64,000 nt of DNA from Alistipes sp. (GCA_017555105.1 JAFZHB010000016.1:1-64000), one strand, 5' to 3'; positions 54,943 through 63,730 are shown, counted from the first letter of the stretch. A program made the numbers and translations. The notes: generated by a model from the sequence alone, not told the origin.

Positions 54943-55977
54943 ATGACGATACTGGTTGAAATACTCCAATTTTTGCATTACAATCCTTCGTCAAGCAGGG
55001 TTGAAATAGCTGCTGGGCTGACTAATGCGCCCAACGAGCGAACGCTAAAAAGAATTATTGCTGACGGTGTCCAGCGTGGAGATATTGTTGTAGAAGGCAA
55101 GGGCAAGGCTACACGCTACTCGCTCTCTATGCAGGCTCAACTTATGATGCCACTTGACATCAATACCTACTTCCTCAAAGATATTGACGAGCGCAAGGTA
55201 CAGGAGTCGTTCAACTTTAATCTCATTCGTTTGACACTCCCACAGGTATCTATTTTTACGGAGGAGGATATGCAGCGTTTAAATGTTGCACATCAGCAGT
55301 TCCTCGCAAATATGCAGACACTCTCCGAGGTGGAGTACCGCAAGGAGATGGAGCGTCTGGGTGTGGACTTGTCGTGGAAATCTTCGCAGATTGAGGGCAA
55401 CACCTATTCTCTCCTCGAAACCGAGCGACTGCTGAAAGAGAAACAGACAGCTCAAGGCAAGACAAAAGATGAGGCTGTGATGTTGCTCAACCACAAAGAC
55501 GCTCTCGACTTTATGCTTGACAACCCTGATTATTTGAAAGAGATAACCACACGACGCATTGAGGATATTCACGCCATACTTACAAAGGAGTTGGGTGTTG
55601 GCGGAGGAATTCGCACCCGACGAGTTGGTATTACGGGTACGAATTATCGCCCGTTGGATAACGAGTTCCAAATCCGTGAGGCATTGGAGGATAGTTGTAC
55701 GCTTATAAATAGCAAGGAGAATATATTTGAGAAGGCACTGCTTGCGTTGGTACTGTTGTCGTATATACAAGCATTCTCGGACGGCAATAAGCGTACCGCT
55801 CGAATCACCAGCAATGCAATACTTATGGCGTGGGGATATTGTCCGCTATCATTCCGCACGGTCGATTCAGTGGATTACAAGAAAGCGATGCTGATGTTCT
55901 ACGAACAGAACAACATAGCCGCATTCAAGCAGATATTTATCGAGCAGTACGAGTTTGCTGCAAAAAATTATTTTTAA
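54943..55977 (+). CDS. Fic-domain protein with N-terminal winged helix, catalytic His replaced
   Basis: 344 residues. Residues 1 to about 62 look like a winged helix-turn-helix (SSRVEIAAGL; RTLKRIIADGV; GKATRYSLS). A Fic_N region and Fic domain follow. The inhibitory motif SSQIEGN (147-153) of class II Fic proteins is present. The active-site motif, usually HPFxDGNKRxxR, reads QAFSDGNKRTAR at 276-287: Gln276 (codon 55768-55770) replaces the catalytic His, while the phosphate-binding Asp-Gly-Asn and Arg are kept. It might be an inactive, regulatory Fic or use a different chemistry. The DNA-binding domain together with the heptamer array suggests autoregulation. Its codon use is less GC-rich than the core. 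Confidence 0.8.
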   Translation: MTILVEILQFLHYNPSSSRVEIAAGLTNAPNERTLKRIIADGVQRGDIVVEGKGKATRYSLSMQAQLMMPLDINTYFLKDIDERKVQESFNFNLIRLTLPQVSIFTEEDMQRLNVAHQQFLANMQTLSEVEYRKEMERLGVDLSWKSSQIEGNTYSLLETERLLKEKQTAQGKTKDEAVMLLNHKDALDFMLDNPDYLKEITTRRIEDIHAILTKELGVGGGIRTRRVGITGTNYRPLDNEFQIREALEDSCTLINSKENIFEKALLALVLLSYIQAFSDGNKRTARITSNAILMAWGYCPLSFRTVDSVDYKKAMLMFYEQNNIAAFKQIFIEQYEFAAKNYF

Positions 55978-56001
55978 GGGATAGTTTTACCCCTAAAAGC
56001 C

Positions 56002-56018
56002 AGTATAGAAAACCGCAT
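56002..56018 (+). repeat. 17-bp repeat flanking the Fic segment, right
   Basis: AGTATAGAAAACCGCAT. With the copy at 54622-54638 it brackets the island end, its terminator and the Fic gene. Confidence 0.55.
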
Positions 56019-56020
56019 AC

Positions 56021-56206
56021 GACGAGCACAGACTCCTTTTCATCTCGTTCCGCGACTACTCCCGACCCTCGTTCTCCAACTCGCAACTGCGCAATTGGGC
56101 TACGGCCGACCTGGCATCGGAGGTCGTCTTTGCCCCCTTCGAGGATTCAAGCCAACTCTCCACCCTCCACTTCACACTCACGCAAAGTGCCAAGCCCTGC
56201 CGCATC
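56021..56206 (+). pseudogene. Possible C-terminal fragment of a disrupted gene
   Basis: Starting at the right 17-bp repeat, one frame regains the codon use of the core genome (TTC ATC TCG TTC CGC GAC TAC) for about 60 codons, reading RLLFISFRDYSRPSFSNSQ and then LASEVVFAPFEDSSQ. It has no start codon and no upstream part. It may be the stump of a gene cut by the Fic insertion. The family is not recognised, and the frame runs on antisense into crcB without a clear end. Confidence 0.3.
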
Positions 56207-56584
56207 TTATCTCACCAGGCAGTAGCCCGTGGCGGCGAGGAGGAGGCCGCCGAGGAGGCTGAGGGCGATGTAGCCGACAAAGGGCCAGAGTTGACCTCCC
56301 TGGAGTAGTTGCAGACTCTCGTTGGCGAAGGTTGAGAAGGTCGTAAAGCCACCGCAGAAGCCCGTAGCAAGCAGCAGACACCAAGCGCTGCCCGTGGCGT
56401 TAAAACGACCAAAAAGTCCCATTACAACGCCCAAGGCGAGGCACCCCAAGAGGTTCACGCTCAGCGTAGCCCACGGGAAAGCCGTGCCACACGCCGTGCG
56501 CATCAGCGTAGAGATCCAATAGCGCAGGGCTCCTCCGCAGAAGCTGCCCATACCAACGACCAAAATCGACTGCCACATATTCAT
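56207..56584 (-). CDS. crcB: Fluoride ion channel CrcB/Fluc
   Basis: Exports fluoride through the inner membrane as a dual-topology dimer. 125 residues with four membrane helices. Signatures are GSFCGGALRYW near residue 13 and GFCGGFTTFSTFANE around 75, which includes the fluoride-lining Phe and Thr residues. A single gene implies a homodimer. A -7 box lies 37 bp upstream (56621-56628). No fluoride riboswitch core could be recognised in the short leader, which has only a small hairpin (CCGCA/TGCGG, 56599-56616). Confidence 0.93.
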   Translation of the reverse strand: MNMWQSILVVGMGSFCGGALRYWISTLMRTACGTAFPWATLSVNLLGCLALGVVMGLFGRFNATGSAWCLLLATGFCGGFTTFSTFANESLQLLQGGQLWPFVGYIALSLLGGLLLAATGYCLVR

Positions 56585-56620
56585 CTGTTCTATTCACGCC
56601 GCATCACGAGGTGCGGTCTG

Positions 56621-56628
56621 CAAAAGTA
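56621..56628 (-). promoter_or_regulatory. -7 box of crcB
   Basis: TACTTTTG on the minus strand; leader of about 30 nt. No -33 TTTG at the usual distance. Confidence 0.5.
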
Positions 56629-56653
56629 ACCATTTTTTCGGCAATTCGAAGGC

Positions 56654-56683
56654 TTTGTATTTCGCATTTTTACACTACTTTTG
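56654..56683 (+). promoter_or_regulatory. Promoter of the M16 peptidase operon
   Basis: TTTG (56654-56657), 18 nt, TACTTTTG (56676-56683). The start codon is only 9 nt below the -7 box, so the mRNA is nearly leaderless. Confidence 0.65.
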
Positions 56684-56691
56684 TCGCAGAT

Positions 56692-57930
56692 ATGATTGCA
56701 TACAAGAAACGCATACTGAAAAACGGACTAACGGTGGTGGTCAATCGCGACCCGATCTCGAAGCTGGCGGCCGTGAACCTGCTCTACAAGGTGGGTGCGC
56801 GCAACGAGGATCCCGAGCGCACGGGCTTTGCCCATCTGTTCGAGCACCTGATGTTCCGCGGCACGCGCGATGTGCCGATCTACGACCTCCCCGTGCAGAT
56901 GGCTTCGGGCGAGGACAACGCCTTCACGAACAACGACTACACAAACTTCTACCTCACGCTCCCCGTGGGCAACATCGAGACCGCCCTCTGGCTCGAGAGC
57001 GACCGTATGCAGGGGCTCTGGATCACCCCCGAGAAGCTCGAGACCGAGCAGCGCGTCGTGGTGGAGGAGTTTCGCCAGCGCTACCTGAATCAGCCCTATG
57101 GCGACCAGATGATGCTTATGCGCGAGCTGGCCTATCGGGTACACCCCTATCGTTGGGCAACCATCGGCCGTTCGACCGAGGACATCGAGGCGGCTACGCT
57201 CGAGGAGGTGGAGCAGTTCTACCGCACCCACTACCACCCTGCCAATGCCGTTTTATCGCTCTCTGCCGACCTGGAGGAGGAGCGGATGTTGGACCTTGCC
57301 GAGGCGTGGTTCGGTGAGCTCAAAAGCCCCGAAACAGCTCCTGCAGCGATCCCCGCAGAGCCCGAGCAGACCGCAGCGCGTGTGCAGGTGGTCGAGCGCG
57401 ATGTGCCCGCCACGACGATCACGATTGCCTACCACATGGGCAGCCGCCTCTCGGCGGACTTCTGTACGGGCGACTTGGTGTCGGATATGCTGTCGGGAGG
57501 CGACTCGTCGCGTCTGTATCAGCACCTGGTCAAGGAGCAGCGACTCCTCTCGTCGGTCAACGCCTACATCTCGGGCGATGTCGATCCCGGACTCTTCATC
57601 CTCACCGGTCAACTCCTGCCCGAGAGCACGGAGGAGGCGGTCATCGAGGCCTTCCACCGCGAGGTCGAGGCGCTCAAAACCGTGCCGGCAACCCCCTATG
57701 AGTTGGAGAAGGTGAAGAATAAGTTCGAGGCCAACACGCTCTTTGGCGAGCTGAATGTGATGAACAAGGCGATGAACCTCTGCTACTACGAGTTCCTGGG
57801 CGACCTGCCGCTCGTCAACCGCGAGGTGAGCGAGTATCGCTCGATCGACGCGGAGCGCATCTTCGACTTTGCGCGTCGCACCTTCCGACCCGAGAATAGT
57901 TCCACCCTGATCTACCGTGCCCGCCGATGA
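56692..57930 (+). CDS. M16B zinc peptidase, catalytic subunit
   Basis: 412 residues from the ATG at 56692 (MIAYKKRILKNG); upstream in-frame codons overlap the promoter. The inverted zinc motif HxxEH is at 48-52 (HLFEHLMFRGT), with the third ligand Glu expected in the helix around residue 125-132 (EEFRQRYL region). No signal peptide, so probably cytoplasmic or unconventional. The next gene overlaps by 4 bp and encodes the subunit lacking the zinc motif. Together they match the two-chain bacterial M16B peptidases. The substrate is unknown. Confidence 0.9.
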   Translation: MIAYKKRILKNGLTVVVNRDPISKLAAVNLLYKVGARNEDPERTGFAHLFEHLMFRGTRDVPIYDLPVQMASGEDNAFTNNDYTNFYLTLPVGNIETALWLESDRMQGLWITPEKLETEQRVVVEEFRQRYLNQPYGDQMMLMRELAYRVHPYRWATIGRSTEDIEAATLEEVEQFYRTHYHPANAVLSLSADLEEERMLDLAEAWFGELKSPETAPAAIPAEPEQTAARVQVVERDVPATTITIAYHMGSRLSADFCTGDLVSDMLSGGDSSRLYQHLVKEQRLLSSVNAYISGDVDPGLFILTGQLLPESTEEAVIEAFHREVEALKTVPATPYELEKVKNKFEANTLFGELNVMNKAMNLCYYEFLGDLPLVNREVSEYRSIDAERIFDFARRTFRPENSSTLIYRARR

Positions 57931-59180
57931 AACAGATACCCCAACCGACCATTCCCTCGATCGAGGTGGCCGATGCCGAGTGCATCACGCTGAGCAACGG
58001 CCTGAAACTCTATATTCTCTCCTCTGCCGACTTCGAGATCCTGCGTCTCTCGGTGGTCTTCCGTGCCGGTTCGTCGTCGCAGCAGAGCCCCTTCACGGCC
58101 TCGGCTACGGCCAACCTCTTGGCTGAGGGTTCGAGCCGTATGAGTGCCCGCGAGATCTCCGAGCAGCTCGACTACCACGGCTCGTACTTCGATGTGAACA
58201 TCGACCGCGACTACGCCTACATCAGCTTTGCCATGCTCTCGAAGTTTGTGCAGCCGACGCTCGATGTGGCGGCCGAGATTCTGCTGCGTCCCGCCTTTGC
58301 CGAGGAGGAGGTACGCACCTACTGCGCCAAGCGCAAGCAGCGCCTGGCGATCGACCGCACGAAGGTCGATGTGCGGGCACGCGAAGCCTTTGCTCAAGCG
58401 CTCTTTGGAGAAGATCACCCCTACGGCCACTGTTTCGATGAGGCCGCGTATGACTTACTCCAACGCGATGAGCTGATTCGCTTCTTCCGCAGCCACTATA
58501 CGGCCGACAACGGCTTTGCCGTCTGCAGCGGACGGGTCGGCGAGGCGGAGCGACAGGCGATCATAGCCCTGCTGGAACAGATCCCCGAGCAGGGAGAGCC
58601 CTACTCGATCCACTTCCCCACCCCCGTACAACAGCACGAGGTGCGCCTCAAGCACGAGGGGGCGGTACAGTCGGCCATCCGCATCGGTCGTCTGCTCTTC
58701 CCGCGCGAGCACCCCGACTTCTTGGGTATGCAGGTCGTCTCTGCTGCGCTGGGCGGCTACTTCGGATCGCGTCTGATGCAGAACCTGCGCGAACGCAACG
58801 GATTCACCTATGGGGTGATGGCTGCCATGGTCAACTTCAAGCAGGCGGGCTACCTCGCCATCGCCACGCAGGTGGGCAGCGAGGTGACCGAGCAGGCACT
58901 GGAGGAGATCTACGCCGAGATCGAACGCCTCCGCACGGAGGGGATCACGGAGGAGGAGCTGCAGCTCGTGAAGAACATCATGACGGGCGAGATGATGCGC
59001 ATCCTCGACGGTCCGTTTGGTGTGGCCGATGTGACGATTGAGAACATCCTCTGCGGCAAGAGCAACCAGATCATCACCGAGCAGGTGGAGCGCATCCGCC
59101 GCATCACCCCCGCCGAGGTGCAGGCCTTGGCACAGAAGTACCTCGAGCGCGAGGAGTTGGTGACCGTAGTTGTTGGCTGA
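57927..59180 (+). CDS. M16B peptidase, non-catalytic substrate-binding subunit
   Basis: 417 residues. The position of HxxEH reads TASATANLLAEG, so no zinc site is present. The R/Y pair that grips substrate in M16B partner chains is in RERNGFTYGV around residue 290. The ATGA overlap with the catalytic gene suggests equal production. The two chains should form the closed chamber of the enzyme. Confidence 0.9.
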   Translation: MKQIPQPTIPSIEVADAECITLSNGLKLYILSSADFEILRLSVVFRAGSSSQQSPFTASATANLLAEGSSRMSAREISEQLDYHGSYFDVNIDRDYAYISFAMLSKFVQPTLDVAAEILLRPAFAEEEVRTYCAKRKQRLAIDRTKVDVRAREAFAQALFGEDHPYGHCFDEAAYDLLQRDELIRFFRSHYTADNGFAVCSGRVGEAERQAIIALLEQIPEQGEPYSIHFPTPVQQHEVRLKHEGAVQSAIRIGRLLFPREHPDFLGMQVVSAALGGYFGSRLMQNLRERNGFTYGVMAAMVNFKQAGYLAIATQVGSEVTEQALEEIYAEIERLRTEGITEEELQLVKNIMTGEMMRILDGPFGVADVTIENILCGKSNQIITEQVERIRRITPAEVQALAQKYLEREELVTVVVG

Positions 59181-59194
59181 TGAGCCAATGAAAA

Positions 59195-59226
59195 ATGCAA
59201 AATGTAGAATGTAGAATGCAAAATTA
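59195..59226. repeat. AT-rich heptad repeat, copy 2
   Basis: Same 32-bp array as 2691-2722 except that every seventh base is G instead of T (TGCAAAA, TGTAGAA, TGTAGAA, TGCAAAA). Confidence 0.6.
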
Positions 59227-59248
59227 TCTTTTGACACTAAAAAGAAAA

Positions 59249-59280
59249 GGGTTGTATGGCAAACCATACACCCCTTTTTC
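59249..59280. terminator. Terminator between M16 operon and AsmA gene
   Basis: GGGTTGTATGG (59249-59259) pairs with CCATACACCC (59264-59273), one bulged T; T run on the plus side and A-rich before it for the minus side. Confidence 0.8.
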
Positions 59281-59281
59281 A

Positions 59282-59313
59282 TTTTGAATTTTGAATTCTA
59301 CATTTTGAATTGC
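59282..59313. repeat. AT-rich heptad repeat, copy 3
   Basis: On the minus strand: units TTCAAAA, TGTAGAA, TTCAAAA, TTCAAAA. Same family as the arrays at 2691 and 59195, lying just after the AsmA stop. Confidence 0.5.
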
Positions 59314-59320
59314 TAACTCT

Positions 59321-62020
59321 TTAGAGCTTAGCTATCTGTTCTTCGGCCTTTGCTACGAGCTTTTCGGCCTGTTTCTTCGCCTCCGAAACGAGCTTATCGC
59401 CTGCCTTCTCGGCAGCAATCTTGGCCAGCGCACCCTTCTTGGCGGCTGCCTCCACAAGCTTCTCACGCTGCTCCTCGGCTACCTTCACCAGCTCCTCGCC
59501 GGCGGCTACCGCCTCCTGGCGCAACTGCTCGGCACGCTTATCGATCTCGGCCGAGAGGTTCTCGCTGCCCGTCAGCTGACGCACCTGCTGATCGAGGGCG
59601 TTTTTCACCGCCTCCTCAGCCGCTTTCTTCACACCGAGCTGGAAGGTCGGCTTGGTGAAAGTGCCGCCAATATCGACGCCTACACGGCTCAAAATGCCGC
59701 CTGCGCTCCCCTCGGGAAGCGAGAGCGAAGCCTCATAGTCGATCGTCTGATCGAGCCCCGTAGAGCCCGAGAGGGTCAGCCCCATCGAGCCCATCTTCAG
59801 CGTGAAGGGGCGGGTCGTCAGGCGACCATCCTTCACGGCAAACTCCACCTTCAGATCCTTCGCCTCGATCTTGCGCAGCTGCTCCTGCTTCGTGAGGTCG
59901 GCCAGCTGACCAAAGAGTTCGATCTGCTGCAGGTTGATATTCTCCGAGCGGAGCTGACCCGTGGCATTGATGCTCTGCATCACGGGGGTCATCTGCTCCG
60001 TCAGGCGGGTCGAGAGGTCGAGCGAGAGCGAGTAGTCGCCACCCGTCTTGGCAAAGAGGGGCACGAGCTGACGCACCAGTTCGAGCTGCTCGAAGCTCTG
60101 CTTGAACGAAGCACGCTCCAGCGCGAGGTTCATCTTGAGGGCGGGATCGCCCTGCTGCTTCGTGGAGTAGCTGCCCGAGGCCGAAGCCCGGCCACCAAAG
60201 AGCTGCATCGAGAGTTTGTTGAGCGCAACAGCCTCATCGGCCACACGCACCTCACCCGTGAGGTTGCGGATATCGAGTTGCTGGAAGCGGATCTGCTTGA
60301 GGTTGGTCGCGAGCGAGAGCGAGAGGTTCTCGGGCACGGCAACAGCCATCGCTGCACCCTCCGCTGCGGGGCTCTCGGCAGGCGTTTCAGCCGCTGCAGG
60401 GGCTTCCGCCTCCTCCTGGCTGCTTGCCAGGGCGGTCATCAGCTCGTTGAGCTCCAAGAGTTCGGAGTTCACATAGAGTCGTCCCTCGAGCGTCGAACCC
60501 TGCAGGAGGTAGCCCAGGTAGTTCGTCAGCTGGCCGTGCGCCTTCATATCGCTCTGGCCGACGGTCAGACTCAGCTCGCCGAGGGTCATCTCCGAGGGGT
60601 TGATCGTGGCGGCTGCACGCTGCAGCTGGATGGGGGGCAGGGCTGCCATCGTGAGCCGCATCCCCTCTACGACGAAGGTACCCGACGCCGAGAGTTTGTT
60701 GTAGCGCTGCTTCTCGACATCCGAGAGGCGGCCTGCACCCTGCAGGTCGGCCGTGATCCGACCCTTGAGGTCGATTCCCTCCAGCGGGTAAACATCTTTG
60801 ATAGCACCCAGGTCGATCTCACCACGCAGAGCACCCTTGAGTTGCGGATCGCTCATCAGGTTCGTGCCGTAGAACGAGGCCTTGATGGCGTTGCCGGCCA
60901 TCTTGAGGCCGAAGTGCGAGAGCTCCACCTCCGTGCGGTCCATCACCCCACCCGGGTTGGCAATGCGTGCGGCGAGGTTGATGTCGGTGACCGCCTTCGG
61001 CAGGGCTGCATACTGGAAGCGACCCTCCTTGACACCCGCCTTGAGCTCAAAGGCCGGGAGCTGCGATCCGCTGAGCTCACCGCGTGCCCAGAGCGAGAGC
61101 GAGAGCTCGCCACCCGCCGTGAGGTTGCGGAATTCGCGCGTATAGAAGGCAGGAACGAGCGAGAGCAGCTCCTTGAAGGCTACGCGCTCCGTGCCGGCCA
61201 GAATATCCATCGCCACGCCTCCGTTGTCGAGCAGTTCGGCCCAACCATCGAGCGAGAGCGTGATGGCATTCAGGCGCAGCGTGTTCTCCGAGAAGCGGAA
61301 ACTCATATGCTCCAGGTCGGCAGCAATCTTCGCCTTGAGCTCCAGCTCGGCATCGCTGAGCAGCTGCACCACACCCGAGCGGAGATTCGTGCGCTCCATC
61401 CCAAGACGCAGGTCGAGCTGGCTCTCGGCAGCCGAGAGGTCACCGCGCAGACGCAGGTCGAGCGGACGGGTCGAGAAGGCCAGGTGGGTCGAGTCATCCT
61501 CGTAGCGAATCACGGCATTCGAGATGCGGAAGTCGCGCACCGCCAGGCGGAACGACGAGGGCGTTTCAACCGTTTCAACCGTTTCAGGCGTTTCAGGTGT
61601 TTCAACCGTTTCAGGCGTTTCGGTCGGGCGCATCACATCCCAATTCACCGCACCATCGGCCAGCTTGTGGGCGTGGAGTTGCGGGGCAGCAAAGAGCACC
61701 TTCTTCACCTCGAAACCACTTTCACCGAGAATAGACAACGGATTTACAACCACCGAGATACGGTCTGCTGCAACAATGGTGTCACCCTCGAAACGATCGA
61801 CACCCACGAGGGTCAACCCCTTCAGGTCAAGCGATGCGTTAGGGAAATGACGCAAGAGGCTTATATTCAGTTTATCAAAGTCGAGGCGAGCCAACAGCAC
61901 CTTGTTTGCCTCCTGCTTGATGATCTGCTCGATCTTTCCGCGGAAGGCCAGCGGGGCCACCAGGGCGACGGCAACCACCAGCACCACCAGCGCAGCGATT
62001 GCTTTCAAGAAATTTCTCAT
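59321..62020 (-). CDS. AsmA-family envelope protein
   Basis: 899 residues from the ATG at 62020 (MRNFLKAIAALVVLVVAVAL), with a single N-terminal membrane anchor and a large periplasmic part. The N-terminus fits AsmA (IEQIIKQEANKVLLARLDF; NISLLRHFPNASLDLKGL), as do later repeats of strand-rich segments (GSMGLTLSGSTGLDQTIDYEA near 745, in part). AsmA-like proteins are thought to bridge membranes and move lipids. Around residue 135-155 is a linker of repeated (P/V)ET triplets from a 9-bp tandem repeat. The C-terminal 110 residues form a long charged helix, probably coiled coil (EQREKLVEAAAKK; AKKQAEKLVAKAEEQ). Confidence 0.83.
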   Translation of the reverse strand: MRNFLKAIAALVVLVVAVALVAPLAFRGKIEQIIKQEANKVLLARLDFDKLNISLLRHFPNASLDLKGLTLVGVDRFEGDTIVAADRISVVVNPLSILGESGFEVKKVLFAAPQLHAHKLADGAVNWDVMRPTETPETVETPETPETVETVETPSSFRLAVRDFRISNAVIRYEDDSTHLAFSTRPLDLRLRGDLSAAESQLDLRLGMERTNLRSGVVQLLSDAELELKAKIAADLEHMSFRFSENTLRLNAITLSLDGWAELLDNGGVAMDILAGTERVAFKELLSLVPAFYTREFRNLTAGGELSLSLWARGELSGSQLPAFELKAGVKEGRFQYAALPKAVTDINLAARIANPGGVMDRTEVELSHFGLKMAGNAIKASFYGTNLMSDPQLKGALRGEIDLGAIKDVYPLEGIDLKGRITADLQGAGRLSDVEKQRYNKLSASGTFVVEGMRLTMAALPPIQLQRAAATINPSEMTLGELSLTVGQSDMKAHGQLTNYLGYLLQGSTLEGRLYVNSELLELNELMTALASSQEEAEAPAAAETPAESPAAEGAAMAVAVPENLSLSLATNLKQIRFQQLDIRNLTGEVRVADEAVALNKLSMQLFGGRASASGSYSTKQQGDPALKMNLALERASFKQSFEQLELVRQLVPLFAKTGGDYSLSLDLSTRLTEQMTPVMQSINATGQLRSENINLQQIELFGQLADLTKQEQLRKIEAKDLKVEFAVKDGRLTTRPFTLKMGSMGLTLSGSTGLDQTIDYEASLSLPEGSAGGILSRVGVDIGGTFTKPTFQLGVKKAAEEAVKNALDQQVRQLTGSENLSAEIDKRAEQLRQEAVAAGEELVKVAEEQREKLVEAAAKKGALAKIAAEKAGDKLVSEAKKQAEKLVAKAEEQIAKL
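61563..61625. repeat. 9-bp tandem repeat inside the AsmA gene
   Basis: Seven consecutive 9-bp units (GTTTCAACC, GTTTCAGGC and variants), encoding repeated ET-P/V triplets. Unit gain or loss keeps the frame, so the linker can vary in length. Confidence 0.8.
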
Positions 62021-62044
62021 GGTAGAAATGGGTTTATTTCGACG

Positions 62045-62052
62045 CAAAGATA
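62045..62052 (-). promoter_or_regulatory. -7 box of the AsmA gene
   Basis: TATCTTTG on the minus strand, 24 nt before the start. No clear -33 box. Confidence 0.5.
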
Positions 62053-62094
62053 CTATTTTTGCTCGAAGGGCGATCGTTTTCTGCGGAAAAAGAT

Positions 62095-62102
62095 TATCTT
62101 TG
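62095..62102 (+). promoter_or_regulatory. -7 box of the glycosyltransferase gene
   Basis: TATCTTTG ends 6 nt before the ATG at 62109, so transcription likely starts at or next to the start codon. Confidence 0.55.
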
Positions 62103-62108
62103 CATAAA

Positions 62109-62840
62109 ATGAAGCGTACTATGCAAAAATTGGTCATCATACCCACCTACAACGAACGCGAGAACATCGCAGCGATGGTTGAGAAGGTGATGAGCCTGGA
62201 GGGCGATTTCGACCTGCTGGTCATCGACGACGGCTCACCCGACGGCACCGCCGAGGTGGTGCGCAGCTACATTCCCCGCTACGGCGAGCGGCTGCATCTG
62301 TTGGAGCGCAGCGGGAAACTCGGCCTCGGAACGGCCTATCTGATGGGCTTCCGCTGGGGCTTGGAGCAGGGCTATGACCTTCTGGCCGAGATGGATTGCG
62401 ACTTCTCGCACAACCCCGACGATCTGACTCGCCTGGTGGCAGCCATCGAGGAGGGGGCAGATGTGGCCATCGGCTCGCGCTATGTCCGGGGGGTGAATGT
62501 GGTCAACTGGCCGATGGGGCGGTTGCTGACCTCCTACTTCGGCTCGAAATATGTGCGCACGATCACGCGTATGCCGATCCACGACACCACGGCAGGATTT
62601 GTCTGCTACACGCGCAAGGCGTTGGAGCGGATCGATCTCGACGCCATCGGGATGAAGGGCTACGGCTTTCAGATCGAGATGAAGTACACGGCCTGGCGTC
62701 TGGGGCTGAAGCTCCGCGAGGTCTCGATCATCTTCACCGAGCGTCGCGAGGGAGCCTCCAAGATGTCGGGCGGCATTGTCCGCGAAGCGCTCTTTGGGGT
62801 GATCGGATTGTGCTTCAAGCGAATTAAACCAAAGGCGTAG
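62109..62840 (+). CDS. Polyprenol-phosphate glycosyltransferase, GT2 (DPM1-like)
   Basis: Transfers a sugar, probably mannose, from a nucleotide sugar to polyprenyl phosphate on the cytoplasmic face of the membrane. 243 residues: IPTYNERENI at the N-terminus, LVIDDGSPDGTAEVV around residue 38, EMDCDFSHNPDDL around 95 (metal DxD), and GSRYVRGVNVVNWP around 125. There is no C-terminal membrane domain, like the soluble DPM1 form. The ATG at 62121 is an alternative start. It is divergent from the AsmA gene. Confidence 0.9.
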   Translation: MKRTMQKLVIIPTYNERENIAAMVEKVMSLEGDFDLLVIDDGSPDGTAEVVRSYIPRYGERLHLLERSGKLGLGTAYLMGFRWGLEQGYDLLAEMDCDFSHNPDDLTRLVAAIEEGADVAIGSRYVRGVNVVNWPMGRLLTSYFGSKYVRTITRMPIHDTTAGFVCYTRKALERIDLDAIGMKGYGFQIEMKYTAWRLGLKLREVSIIFTERREGASKMSGGIVREALFGVIGLCFKRIKPKA

Positions 62841-62887
62841 ATCGCACGCGACAAAGAACAGAAAATCAAATTAATAAAACAACCGAT

Positions 62888-63730
62888 ATGAAACGCAAAA
62901 TCGTCGTTACCGTAGCCCCCGTATGTCATGTGGGCAAACCCGTACCCGAGGGGTCGCACAACCCGCTGACGCCCGAAGAGATTGCTGCCGATGTGGCTGC
63001 TTGTGCTGCCGAGGGAGCCTCGATGGTTCACCTCCATGTCCGCGACCTGACGGGTGAGCAGACCTTCGATCTGACCCACTTCAGCCGTACGCTCGACCTG
63101 ATTTCGGAGCAGACCGACATCGTGATTCAGGGCTCGACGGGTGGTCTTTCGACCCTCACGCTCGAGGAGCGCAGCGTCTGCCTCAACGAGCCTCGTGTGG
63201 AGGTGGCTTCGCTCAATATGGGTTCGGTGAACTTCGGCGAGAGTGTCTACATCAACACGCTGCCCGAGATCCGCTACTGGGCGGGTCGTATGCGCGAGAC
63301 GAAGGTCGTACCCGAGATGGAGATCTTCGACCTGAGCATGGTGGAGACCTGCACGAAGCTGGCGAACGAGGGGGTGCTCGACCGTCCGATGAGCTACAAC
63401 TTCTGCCTCGGAACGGGCACGGCCAGCAACCTGTCGGACACGCCGCACAACCTCCACTGCATGGTTTCGCTGATGGAGAAGGATGGCCACTGGGGCTTGA
63501 ACAACGACTCGATGAAGGACCTGCACTTCCTGGGCTGCGCCATTGCGATGGGTGCCAGCGTGGTGCGTGTGGGTTTCGAGGATAGCTTCTACTACGAGGA
63601 GGGAAAGAGCGCTCCGACGAACGCCTTCCTGGTGAAGAAGCTCGTAGAGCTGGTGCGTGCGCTGGGTTGCGAGCCCGCAACGCCGGCCGAGGCGCGTGAG
63701 ATTTTGGGTATCAACAAACTGCGCGCATAG
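62888..63730 (+). CDS. Beta-keto acid cleavage enzyme (BKACE, DUF849)
   Basis: 280 residues. BKACE enzymes condense a beta-keto acid with acetyl-CoA and split it to acetoacetate and a CoA ester; the model is the 3-keto-5-aminohexanoate enzyme of lysine fermentation. The zinc site appears in MVHLHVRDLTGEQ around residue 45 together with TVAPVCHVGKP at the N-terminus. STGG around 82 and VRVGFEDSFYYEEGK near the C-terminus complete the barrel. The next gene starts directly at its stop and encodes a sugar-acid kinase-like protein, not other lysine fermentation genes, so the natural substrate may differ. Confidence 0.88.
   Translation: MKRKIVVTVAPVCHVGKPVPEGSHNPLTPEEIAADVAACAAEGASMVHLHVRDLTGEQTFDLTHFSRTLDLISEQTDIVIQGSTGGLSTLTLEERSVCLNEPRVEVASLNMGSVNFGESVYINTLPEIRYWAGRMRETKVVPEMEIFDLSMVETCTKLANEGVLDRPMSYNFCLGTGTASNLSDTPHNLHCMVSLMEKDGHWGLNNDSMKDLHFLGCAIAMGASVVRVGFEDSFYYEEGKSAPTNAFLVKKLVELVRALGCEPATPAEAREILGINKLRA

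Noticed and set aside
56585-56640. Fluoride riboswitch upstream of crcB
   Set aside because: The leader is only about 30 nt, and I could not find the conserved crcB-motif core; only a 5-bp hairpin is present.
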